A stretch of 64,000 bases of DNA, taken from assembly GCA_963281255.1 (NCBI GenBank), contig OY725498.1:4712001-4776000 (forward strand). Direction: 5' to 3'. The translations under genes were made by a program, and so were the position numbers. The first letter of the stretch is position 1. Every line of letters begins with the position of its first letter. The notes under the pieces are model-generated. The model ran no database searches. It saw only the letters and a program-made list of their open reading frames with translations, and was not told where the DNA came from. Positions 27,518 to 38,800 of this stretch are shown piece by piece. The DNA is from Aphrocallistes beatrix. Its lineage: Eukaryota > Porifera > Hexactinellida > Sceptrulophora > Aphrocallistidae.

Positions 27518-28543
27518 TCAAAACATTTTGTGTGGGTACATGGTGACGGGGGAGGGGCTGTCAAGGTAATCTGGCTTTGAAGTCGAACTCTCATACCCAA
27601 CGACAGACTGGGAGATCGGAATGTCAGTGTCCATCATATTCGTGGCATTCGATTTTGATTCAGCTTTGAAAGACAGGGAATTGTCCTCATCCTCTTGAGA
27701 GGAGAACGTCCCCATTAGCATGGTCCATTCGGATAGTTTGCGGTCTAGTTGGCCCTTCGGGAGGTTCTCTAAGTGACTGGGTTGGAGTGGCATCACCTTC
27801 TTTTCAAGGATGGAAGAGTTTTGGGGCTGAGGGGGAACTGATTGTTTGAAAAATTGTAAATATACTTCATGCGGAATATTTCGCTTTATAGTGGCATGCA
27901 GATCTCGCTTGACACGGACGAGCGTGTTCGCAGTTTTAAAGTAGTCTCCTGATTTTATCCCATGGATGAGGTTATGCTCTATCTCCTTGAAAGGGATCTC
28001 TTGGGAGTCTGGCTGGTCCTCTGATTGCGCGGCGGGGGACGGTCCCAGTTTGGAAACGGACGCGAAGGTTTGATTCAAATGGTTCTGGATCGAGGAGCGT
28101 CTGAGAGGCAACTTATCGAATTCAGGGGTAGGAATCGATTTTGAAATGTCCATCAAGCTGTGCTCCTGATTTACAACGGAGTGGTCCACTAACTGACTTT
28201 GATTGATGACACGAGACACCATCGAAGTCTCACAAATCGGTGGGTCTTGATCCATCATTGACGTGTCTATCTGTGTCGATAGAGGTCCGCGTGACACGGT
28301 TTTTGACACCTTAGCCATGTTGAAGATGCCAGTTTGTGTAGTGATTCGATTTCTTGTGATCATTGTGTTGGAAGGCTGATTTTCTATGATCTGTGAATTA
28401 GTATCTACCTGAGCGAGGATGCGGGAGTGAGTGATGATATTTTCAGTTGGATTTTTCTCACCTGAAAACAGCGCTTTCTTTGGTAGAGGTCGGTTTTTAC
28501 GTTTTGGTTTCAAATTCTTGTAATCGTGTGAATTCTTAGACAT
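27518..28543 (-). CDS. Uncharacterised, largely disordered protein
   Basis: 341 residues not recognised as a known family. It starts with a very basic stretch (LKPKRKNRPLPKKA), is rich in Ser/Thr/Gln/Asn, and has one more ordered, helix-prone segment at about 185-235 (PFKEIEHNLIHGIKSGDYFKT, then RVKRDLHATIKRNIPHEVYLQFF). No signal peptide or membrane segment is visible. Basic patches and S/T-P sites would suit a nuclear or chromosomal regulator, but that is only inference. The ATG is 4 nt after a TTCAATAG acceptor-like site. It is divergently paired with sideroflexin (about 160 bp between starts) and lies 262 bp upstream of TDRD12 on the same strand. Confidence 0.7.
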   Translation of the reverse strand: MSKNSHDYKNLKPKRKNRPLPKKALFSGEKNPTENIITHSRILAQVDTNSQIIENQPSNTMITRNRITTQTGIFNMAKVSKTVSRGPLSTQIDTSMMDQDPPICETSMVSRVINQSQLVDHSVVNQEHSLMDISKSIPTPEFDKLPLRRSSIQNHLNQTFASVSKLGPSPAAQSEDQPDSQEIPFKEIEHNLIHGIKSGDYFKTANTLVRVKRDLHATIKRNIPHEVYLQFFKQSVPPQPQNSSILEKKVMPLQPSHLENLPKGQLDRKLSEWTMLMGTFSSQEDEDNSLSFKAESKSNATNMMDTDIPISQSVVGYESSTSKPDYLDSPSPVTMYPHKMF

Positions 28544-28702
28544 TCATCTATTGAACAAACATTCTAATTTTAAAATGGAATATAAAAAAACAATATAAGA
28601 CAATTCTAACAGAAATTAATGTATGTATACTTAGGTATTTGAATTTGACTGTTCCTGTACAGCAATCTCATAGTTTTCATGTAAAACTTGATTAGGATTC
28701 AA

Positions 28703-29659
28703 ATGATCGACCTAAACAAACCCCGTTGGAGCCAGAGGACATTTCTGGGGCGGTTAAAACATTTCTACCATCTGACACACCCCAGACACATGTTCCATTC
28801 AGCAGCAACCCTGAACTCGGCTCGTGGCCTCATCCAAGCGTACAAGGCTGGAGATAGAACTTCCTTACAGAAGTTGAGCATTCCTGACCAGTGGAGGATC
28901 AAGTACGTCTACGACAGTGCATTCCATCCAGACACAGGAGAGAAGATGCTGTATCCGTTCCGTATGTGTACCCAGGTTCCTTCTGCCGTCTTCATAATCG
29001 CTGGAATGCTTGCATACCATCAGACCTTAGGCGGGGTTTTGTTATGGCAATGGATCAACCAATCCTTCAATGCAATTCTCAACTACACAAACCGCAATGC
29101 AACCTCCAAAGTAACCAATTCACACATCCTAACAGCCTACAGCTCTGCTACGACCAGCGCCGTGGCGGTCTCTGTGCTGCTGAACAAGATGGTCAAGACA
29201 ACGAACTCCTTGGCTGGCAGGCTGGTTCCCATGGTAGCTGTGGTGCTGGCGAATGCTATCAACATTCCTCTGATGCGGCAGAATGAGATAAAGGAAGGAG
29301 TTAGAGTATCCGCAGAAGAGGGAGAAATCTGTGGGAAGTCAAGGCGAGCAGCGATAATGGCAATTTTCCAAACGTTTATAGGCCGTACCATAATTTCGTT
29401 ACCCAGCATGTTCCTGTGTCCTCTCATCTACACTCGACTTCTCAAAAGGTTTCCACTCCTCTCCAAGAAAAAGTCCCTAACCATCCTAATCCCAGGGGTG
29501 CTGACCGGTATATTCTACCTACCTGGAATCCCACTAGGATGCAGCGCCTTTCCGCAGACTGCGCGCTTACCGGTGCGATTACTGGAGTCGGATCTCCAGC
29601 TCAAAGTGAGGCAAACTCATCCGGATGCGAAATACGTGTATTTCAATAAAGGATTGTAA
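28703..29659 (+). CDS. SFXN: Sideroflexin (mitochondrial amino-acid transporter)
   Basis: 318-residue sideroflexin; animal members are typically about 320. Family hallmarks include IDLNKPRW near the start, YVYDSAFHPDTGEKM, WQWINQSFNAILNYTNRN, ANAINIPLMRQNEI and the C-terminal YVYFNKGL. Several hydrophobic spans follow residue 90. Sideroflexins are inner-membrane mitochondrial carriers; SFXN1-type members import serine for one-carbon metabolism. The exact subtype cannot be decided by eye. The start is the ATG at 28703; the frame extends upstream only from a TTG. TTAG lies 7 nt before the ATG. There are no introns. Confidence 0.95.
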   Translation: MIDLNKPRWSQRTFLGRLKHFYHLTHPRHMFHSAATLNSARGLIQAYKAGDRTSLQKLSIPDQWRIKYVYDSAFHPDTGEKMLYPFRMCTQVPSAVFIIAGMLAYHQTLGGVLLWQWINQSFNAILNYTNRNATSKVTNSHILTAYSSATTSAVAVSVLLNKMVKTTNSLAGRLVPMVAVVLANAINIPLMRQNEIKEGVRVSAEEGEICGKSRRAAIMAIFQTFIGRTIISLPSMFLCPLIYTRLLKRFPLLSKKKSLTILIPGVLTGIFYLPGIPLGCSAFPQTARLPVRLLESDLQLKVRQTHPDAKYVYFNKGL

Positions 29660-29815
29660 CTCTTGTACATAGGATGACGTAGCTAGATTAATAATATTAT
29701 TTTTATAGATCTCTGTCGTTCCAAACACGCTATTATAATCTGCTGATATATTACAAAAACTCGCATGGATTCAAATAATTACTATCTAGCTAGCTAGCAC
29801 AAGAACGCCTGTGGA

Positions 29816-32800
29816 ATGAGCGCAGCACTAACTGCCAGTGACCGCAAGTGCACTGCCTTTCCTAAGATAAAGGAGGTGAGAGCGTACACCAAGGACTACG
29901 ACCGACCTGGAGCCGTGGGACAGGGTGGGGACTGCCACGATGTAGTCACAGGACACTGGATAGACGGACAAACGCCACACCTCCCTATCGCCAACCCAAT
30001 GTCAAGCTACGACCTGTACAAGGACAGCCGGTCTTCCTGGGGCATCCAGGCACTCGGGAGTCTGGTGGTGGAGGTGGAGAGCACAGACGGACACAAGGGA
30101 GTTGGAGTTGGTCTAGGCGGGCTGCCAGGATGCCACATTGTAGAGAAACACCTCTCCAGGTTCGTGGAGGGACAGAATCCGAGTGATATCGAGCTGATGT
30201 GGGATCAGATGTATAGGGGCACACTGAACTACGGGAGGAAGGGCCTGCCGATTCAGGCTATCAGTGCTGTGGACATAGCTCTATGGGACCTACTGGGACA
30301 GCTGAGAGGGGAGCCTGTCTACCAGATGCTGGGGGGACGGACTAAACCGTATTTGCCGGTCTACTCCACCACCTGCGATGCTCTGCTGGCGAAGAAGTTC
30401 GGATTCATCGGCGCTAAGATCCCTTGTCCGTATGGACCCAGCGCAGGGGACGAAGGGATGAAGAAGAATGTGGAGATGTTCAGAGAGGCCAGGAAACAGG
30501 TGCGTCTCTTCTCACATATAGCTAGATAGCCAGTGGCTCCACAGGTTAATGTGTGTGTACAACTACGCAGGTGGGAGAGGACTTCCCACTAATGCTGGAC
30601 TGCTACATGGCCCTGAGCCTCCCCTACTCCATCCGGCTGGCCAAACAGCTGGAACCGCTCGGACTGAAGTGGATCGAGGAGGCGCTCCCTCCCGACGACT
30701 ACCAGGGCTATAGGGAGCTGAGAGCAGTGTGTCGGTGAGTTTAAAATACTACTGCTACCATGTGATATGTGTAGATAGGATATTCGCATAAATAACAATG
30801 ATAACATAACGTACAATACATGTACTAGACTACTTCTTCACACCTCTGAAAGCGTCTCTAGAATTAGAGGCACCAGGTAGCAGGGTCACACCCCTCGCTA
30901 GCAACAACTCACCCACTTCCTCATCGTAACTTGTGACTGTTAGGACAGTGGCTGTGATAGGTAGCGACAAGGTGTTAACTTCTGAGATTATTTCGAGATT
31001 GTGTTCCACCCTCCCGCGTCCTCTCTCCCCCACCACGCCCACTGGCACCGCGTAGATTTCCACCTGGAATGAGGCGGACATTCCGGCAGCTATGGGGTGC
31101 GGGGTGTAGGAGGCCCAGAGTCCCGTACAAGGGGGCGGTGCCTTGATTTTATACCTGTAGACAGCAGTGAATGAATGGAATGTGTGTAGTGGGTGAGTAA
31201 TTATGATTCACATGCCTCGTGCTGATTATGCCGATGTTCTTGATGTGCACGGTTGCTGAGTAGGTGCCGCCTTCCTTGAGTAGTCCGAAGTCCAGCTCGG
31301 TCTGCTGGAGACTGATCCCTTGCTTCAAGCTCTTGGACAGAGGCATGGAGAGGGAGGCTGTGTTAGGTTGCTTCTTCGTCTCGTCAGTCCTCTCACTCTC
31401 TCTATCTCCAGGTCTCAGAGTCTAGGATCACGAACTTAGAATGTTACAAGGCATGTGTGGAATGCAAATTGTATTGTAAAGGAAATATTTCGAATACCAT
31501 AAAAGGCAATCTGATATTATTTGTGTGATGCCGTCACGAAACGAATCCTATAAAATGTAAGAATTTGATGAGACAATCTATTGTGTGGAATGGAACAGCT
31601 TTCTGAATACAAGAACTTCACTCCTGAGAGCCTAGGCAACGAGAAGAAGGCAGAGGAATTCAGGAAGATCGATACAGACCCGGATTCAGTGCCTGCCCTG
31701 GTGAGAGAGACCTACAAGAAGATGCACGCGAACCAGACGGTGCAGTTCGGGAAAGCGATGCGCGAGAAGTGGGGCAAATTCAACGCAATCGAAATAAACG
31801 TGATGGAAGCCCTGGAGCGGCTGAATGAACTGGTGGATGAGAGCGACCCGGACCTAGAGGACGTCCCCAACAGCTTCCACGCCTTCCAGACAGCCGAGAC
31901 CATTCGCCGCCAAAACCCAGAGTTGGAGTGGCTGCAGGTGGTGGGGCTGGTGCACGACATGGGGAAGGTGATGGGGCTGGTCGACCCCGATATCGAGCAG
32001 TGGGGACTGGTAGGGGACACCTACCCGGTAGGCTGTCAGCCTCAGCCCTCGGTCGCCTTCCACAAACTCGGATTCCCTGAAAACCCGGACATGGAAGACT
32101 CGCGCTACAACACCAAGCTAGGGATGTACAAGGAAAACTGTGGACTGGAGCACGTGATGATGTCATGGGGACACGACGAGTACATGTACCGTGTGCTGAA
32201 GAACCACCCCGGCATGAAGATCCCCGAGGAGGGACTCTTCATCATTCGCTACCACTCGTTCTACCCTCTGCACAAGGAGGACGACTACCAGCACCTGCTC
32301 AGCGAGGAGGACAAGAATATGGTGAAGTGGATCAAGATGTTCTCCAAGTTCGATCTCTACAGCAAAGACGAGAAATCCTTGCCTGACATCGAGTCCCTGA
32401 AGGACTACTACCAGAAGCTCGTAGACAAGTACATTCCCGGGAAAATCAAGTTCTAACTTCTCCTTACTTTATAGTAATGCCCCTATTCTCTTGTAGCTAT
32501 CTCGAACATTAGTAAGTACGAACCTTGATTGAAGTGGGAAGTTTAACGGGAGCAGTCCTGGGCACTCCCGCTACATTGTAGAACAGATACTCAGGAATCG
32601 GGTTGCGGCCAGTTTGTGTGGTGACAGGATTCTGAGGCCGGTCCGCCCCGGGATCTTCATGGGTATTTGCCGGTGTGTGTTCGGAACTCGCCTCACTGCT
32701 ATACGCACTCGGCTCCGTGGAGACTGGGACGTGAGGACTGGGGTTCTCCGGTCGCTCCTTCCCCGCGAGTGAGGTGGCAGAGCCTAGGGTGTCCGGCAGG

Positions 32801-35800
32801 AGGATGGTGGTACTGGCGTAGCCCTGAGCGAGCCCCGCGTCCTGTGACAGCTCCGAGAGCCGGGGCAGCATCAGCTTCTCAGAGAAGGGGCCAGGACATG
32901 TGACAGATGTTGACTCCTGTTCTCTCCCCTGGGACTGTCCTCCCCTCATGGCTAGAGGGAGCTGCTCTGTCAGCTGGATCATGTCAGGGGGAGCTGTCGC
33001 TGTCTGCTGGAGAAACTGCACACCGCTCGAACTCTCAAAGTAACCAGGGATGTCTCTGTCCCGTAGCGCTGTCATGTTCGCTTGGAACTCCGCTCGCTCT
33101 CTCTTCTCCAGCTCAGCCCGCTCGGGTCTCCTCTCTGAGGGGGCGTGGCCCGTGTCCTGAGGAGGAGGGGTGCGCATCCTCTCCTCATACTCCTCTACCA
33201 GCCGCTCACCCCGCCCTTCCACTCGGAGAGAACTGAGCTGTTGGAAGAGAGAGTTGGTCTCTTCTCTCACCGCTTCACTCCGGATGTCCACAGGTACCGA
33301 CTGGTCTCTCTCTTCCCTGATCCCGTCCCAACACCTATTTAACTCCTCCAAGCTGCTCACGAGGTAGGACAGGTTCTCACCACTCACCGGTCTGTCTTCC
33401 AACAGCTCGCGGCGCCAAAAAGCGCGAGTTGGCAACTTCACACTTTCCTTGCTCTTCTCGGGAACCCCGATACTCAGTCCGCGCCCAACTCCACTCCCAA
33501 ACACCTTCTTCTCCCCCTTGTACTTCCCCGTCTCCAGCGGAAAGTAGCACTCAGCGCGCACGTGAACAGGCACGATGTTCTCCTCTGTGTAAGGGAGGTG
33601 TGACATTTCGTGAGGAGGAGAGGTCACAGGCTTGATGGCGGAGTGGATGATGGTGTCAGTACTCCCAGGGAGGGCGTGAGACTGCACCAAGAGACCTTTG
33701 GTACTCCTCCACCTCTCTAACTCCAACTCAGCGATCTCCTTGCTCAACAGCTCCATTCCAGACCCGTCCCTTGTCAGCACAAACATCCTCGCCTCACTCT
33801 TCGCTTCTTGTTTCTGTTGTTTTTGTTTACGCATAGTGTGAAATTGCTTGTCAATCGCAAACACTTGTGAAGGGTCAGAAACTCGCATCCACTCTCCTCC
33901 ACTCACAAGGTCCAGATCTACCCGACGGAGTTCGGAGGGACGCACTGACAGAAGACCATCAGCTGTGAAGTGACAAGTGACGTCACCACTCGTTACCGAG
34001 TGCTCGCCACTCCTGTGAGATACAATCTCGTTACTCTCGAGCAATGTGATGGTAGCCTGGCCAGGTGTAGGCGTTGAAAACCGCACTTTCGCATATCCGG
34101 GACACTCAATCTGAATGCAGGGCAGCGAGTCGCTAGAAGTGATTCGGGTTCCATCAGGGAACTGGACGATCAGAGTCCCATCCTTCCTGAGTACGGAGGT
34201 CACCTGGTCCTCTCTTGTCCGCATCTCCTCCTCACTGACCGGATCCACCTGGCAGGAGCACAACAGAGGGTCCCCATACACTTGAGCTGTAAACGTGGAG
34301 ACTAATTCTTTGTCAGGTGTGACCACCTGTTCTCCCTCCCCCTCCCCCTCTTTCACACCTCTCTCCTCAGGGCTATCGCCCTCTTCTTCTGTCTCATGCG
34401 TCCACTTGTACACGAATCTCTGCCCCTCTTTATCAGTATACATCCACTGCCTCTCTCCCAGTGAGAACTCGTTACCCGTGTAAGAATGGGAGTTTACAAT
34501 GGCAGAGAGAGCCTGGAGAGATCTGTGCTGAGAATCTGACGTCAGGTCTGAAAGCTCGATCGTCTGTCTGCTCAGTCGATCTAGCTCCCCGGCTTGTAGA
34601 GAGTAGGCACGGGATCCATCCGGCCACATCATCTACGTACAAGCAAAACTCGAGCACTTCTGTCGCTATTCGATAGTACGAACTGTACGTTACCTGTATT
34701 GTGGTGTCCTTCATGAACTTTATGGTAGTCCCGTCCTCCAGGTAGGACCTCGACACCTCCTGGGAGGCGGGAACCAGCCTCAGCTTGTCGCAGGACTGAG
34801 TCGGAGAGGGAGAGTTAGGGTAGCACTGGGTTACCCGGAGATACCCATCCGATCCGTCCCTCAAAGTGACGTCATTAGACAACACGACCTAATGAATGAG
34901 TATAGCACTATGAGCTTGTAATAGTGACAGTAGAATCAGTTGCTATTTCGAGTTGAATCTATTAATAACTTGAAACCAGATATTGCACAGTATAAATATA
35001 GTGATTCTGAATAAGATAGGTAGTCGTATGGCGTGCTCGAGTGAAACTAAAACAGCAGATAAGATCAGTGCGCTGATCCGAGTTGAATCCCGGGCAGGGG
35101 GAGAAGGGGGGATGGGCGGGTTCAAGAAGGAGCTGCTGGTAGAGAACCTCTCAGAGAGAGATGAGAAATTCTTACTCTGCTCGCAGTGTCGTGGGATATT
35201 GAGGGAAGCATGCACGGTGGTTACCGGGGAGCAATCCTGCTCTGAATGCATTCGCAAGGGAGAGACGTCGCTGCCCAACCTTCAGGTGAGGTCTACCGTG
35301 ATGGAGCTGACATGCAGATGTCCACTCAGTCAGAGAGGATGTGAATGGTCCGGAGAGCTCCAAGAATGCGAATCACACTTAAACACATGTTGCCACCTGT
35401 TAATGACGTGCGAACTAGGCTGTGGAGAGGTGATGGCGCGTAATCTGATGGAACAACACATGTCTGGCGCCTGTTCCCTCCGCAAGTCCAAGTGCGAGCA
35501 CTGCGGAGTGGAATGTAAGTTGAGCGAAGTTAACGAACACTTCGGGGTGTGCGCTGGGGCGGTGGTCGAGTGCGAGTTAGGCTGCGGCCAGAGTGTCAGG
35601 CGGGATCAGATGGAGACACATCAGAGGGAGGAGTGCGACCAGCAGATCGTCCAGTGCCCGTTCGAGAAGTACGGCTGTGGTCTAGGGGAGGTATCCAGAA
35701 AAAGTCTGAGGGTACACATGACGGAGAATCGGGAACAACACACGGACCTGAGGCTGAGGGAGTTCGAGGGTGTGATAGACAGACAGAACAAACAGATTGA

Positions 35801-38800
35801 GTATCTGACCAAGAAGATCGTAGCCTTAGAAAACCAGAATAATATGCTTGCCCGCAGACTCGACAAGTCAGAGACACTCGTTTGGGAGATATCTCAGCTG
35901 CTGCCTAAACTGAACTCGGAGACGAGTGGCATCATCCTCAAACTCCCTACGTCCTCGCAGCTGCAGGTGTGCGGGTACATGGTGAAGTTCGGATGGTGGG
36001 TGGAGGGGAGTAGCCTCTCCATCGACCTCTACATGATGGTGGGCGAGAACGACAGGGAATTACTGTGGCCGTTCAGATGCAGCGCTGTGACCAGATTCGT
36101 GAGTGACAAGGACGCCGCCACTCGCTCGGTGGAGGTCCAGAAGTTGGGCGCGGAAGTGGACAGGAAGATGCCGACAAAGCTGGCCCCGTCCTCCGTCAGG
36201 ATTGCGTCCGTGAACAAGTGCGTCCTGCAGGCGAGAGGCTTCATGCGAGGAGACTCTCTGAGGGTGGAGATCACACTTAAGTCGCTGAACCCCTTCTGAT
36301 CTTACACCAGTGTGTGATAGTGCATTGATTAAACGCTGTACGTAATTAAACTATTGACTTACCTTTGTAGTGCAGGTGACCTGCAATCCGAACGGTGTGG
36401 AAAGGAACAAGCCTTGATACTTGTTCTCCCGTCTGTACCGTAGGAGTCTGTCCTCACGCAGCCGCTCGATCTCACGTCGGCGCCTCTCCCTCTGCTCTGT
36501 CAGCTGTCGCTGCTGCTCCTGCGCCTGTTGTTCCTCCCCCTTCTTGCCTCGCCCCCCTCCCTTGCCCCCCACCTTGGACTCAGAGGTGGTAGGCGGGAGA
36601 CTGTGTGGGGTGTTGCGCTCCAGTTCCTCCTCCAAGTGACGGATCTCGCTATCTTCGACCATTTCTTTAGGTGGCGGTAGCCCGCCTAACTTTCCGTACG
36701 GACTGAGACAGACCTGCACTCCCGAGTGCAGACTGACTCGGTAGCTCCCGTACACCATGCCAGGAACAGGCTCTAGCAGAGTAGCGGGAGCGATGACGTC
36801 ATCCTGTGAGTCTGTGCTGTCCCTGGTGTCGGCAGGCCCTATCTTGTGGAGAGGAGACTTCTCCATCAGTAGACTGATACCGGCACTCAGACCTGAGTCG
36901 TGGCAGTACTTCACTGACACAGAGGTGAGCGGGGAGGAGTGGAAATTCCTCTGTTCACACCTTATGAACTCCTCAGGGCTGAGCTGAATCTTGTCGCTCT
37001 CTCCTTTCCCAGCGTACCAATCGTCTTTAACGTCATACCCCGAGAGGAGCACGAACTTCTGCTCGAACTCTGACCTCTGCGCGCTCAGTAGGTCCTCCCT
37101 GCTTCCGGTACCGTCCTGTGCGGGAACGGCGGCTGGCGTGGAAGCACGAGAGTCCTTCACTCTCGAAGTGCGAGAAGCTCTATTTATACTCTTGCTGAGG
37201 GAGGAGGCGCGTCCTTCCTTCCCGGACAGCTGGGTGAGGGAGACCTGTGAGGTGTTAGGGGTCTGCTCCTGGGTCAGGAGCAACTTCTCCCGCTCACAGC
37301 TGTTCAGGCGGGACAGCTGCTCCACGATTGGGCTTAATTCCGCGTGCAGGAAGCGCTGGTACAAGTAGAACCCGGCCGGAGTGAGGATGCGCCTCTCCCA
37401 CAGCTCCCGTCCCGACTGGGAGTGAGACAGCAGCAGCAAGCTGTCGCTCTGTCTGTGGTAGCGCAACGAGCAACTCTTATCAGGCGCCAACACGTCTTGT
37501 ATCCTTTGAGCGATGACGTCACGAGCGAGCACCTCTGACCATTGTAGGCGAGATAAGAGGGGCTTTAGGGGGACTATTGACGCATGTCTGTCTTGGGAAG
37601 GGTAGGGATCATCGAAAAGGTGTGAAGTCTGTGTCTCTTCCATCTCTGCGAAGGCTAGCTTTAGAAGAGAGGACTGCACCTGGGGTGGGGTGAGCGGGTG
37701 CTTAGATTGCTTACATATTCTCAACAGCTGTTGATAGCGCGCGTTTACTCGACTCCTCTCATCCTGATCGAGATTAGGGAACCTCCTCACCAGCTGTGTG
37801 GCATAGAAACTGTCCAACATGCGCTTTTCAACACCTCTCCTATCCAGACCGTTGTGCTGGCTGGTGGTAGGGTGGTCCAGGAGACTCTCTCTCTCGCGGA
37901 TCTTGTCGCCCTCGTAGATGACAGGGTAGATTGTGGTTTTCTGGCGAACTGAGTTATCACCTACCACAACTGAAGATGATACCACTCTACCATGGATATT
38001 CTGAATCGACAATTTTTATACTTACCTGATGGTGAGCCTATGTTAGCACGCCTCTTGATCCTATTCAAACACTCCTGCAAGCTAGGACTCATAGCAACCT
38101 CTTTCTCCACTGGAATGCTGGGGTTGGAATCAGCTATGCACACCTGCTGCAGCATGGACTCCACCAGGAGAGAGACAGAGCAGGAATGGCTGGGAAGAGG
38201 AGCTAACAGTTCTCTGTACAAACCCTCGCTCTTATCTACGAAGAGAAGCTTAATCCACGACATTTGCTAGTAATGCAAGACGTGTGGTTACCTCTCTTCG
38301 ATACTTTCCCTGCTGACAAGTCTGCGAGGGACAGACAGTCTAGGAACTGTCTGTGCTGCCTCTTCTGCTCCACCAGAGTGTAGATGTGAGCTGCCAGTGT
38401 GTCATACAATCCTTCCACAGCTTCGCCTTCTCGCGCCTCTTTTCTGTACTCGAACTGAATCAGACCTGTGTCTCGGATGCCTGCGTCTCTTGATCCTTCC
38501 AGCACTTGCTCCATTCCCCGCCAGAACTCTCTGAGCCTATGTCCTATAAATAGTGTACTATAATGTATTACGTATACCTATGAGAGTAGTTGTATTCCTA
38601 CCTATCTTGTTCCTTTTCTCACTCTCTCCTTCCACTTCCCCTTCACTCCCCGGTACCCCCAGTGCACCCTGTACCCTCACCACACAGCTAGGGGACACTC
38701 CCACTCGTCCCATCTCAGCTAGCACCTCAGGCATTTGCACTCCGCTCAACAACACATAGGCTTCTGGACCATGGACGGGCTCGTCATCTACAAACACAGT

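Noticed and set aside
29816..30738. Interpretation of the first two rhamnonate dehydratase exons as a truncated pseudogene
   Set aside because: The missing C-terminal half was found at 40612-41110 with the right splice phase and catalytic residues, so the gene is intact.
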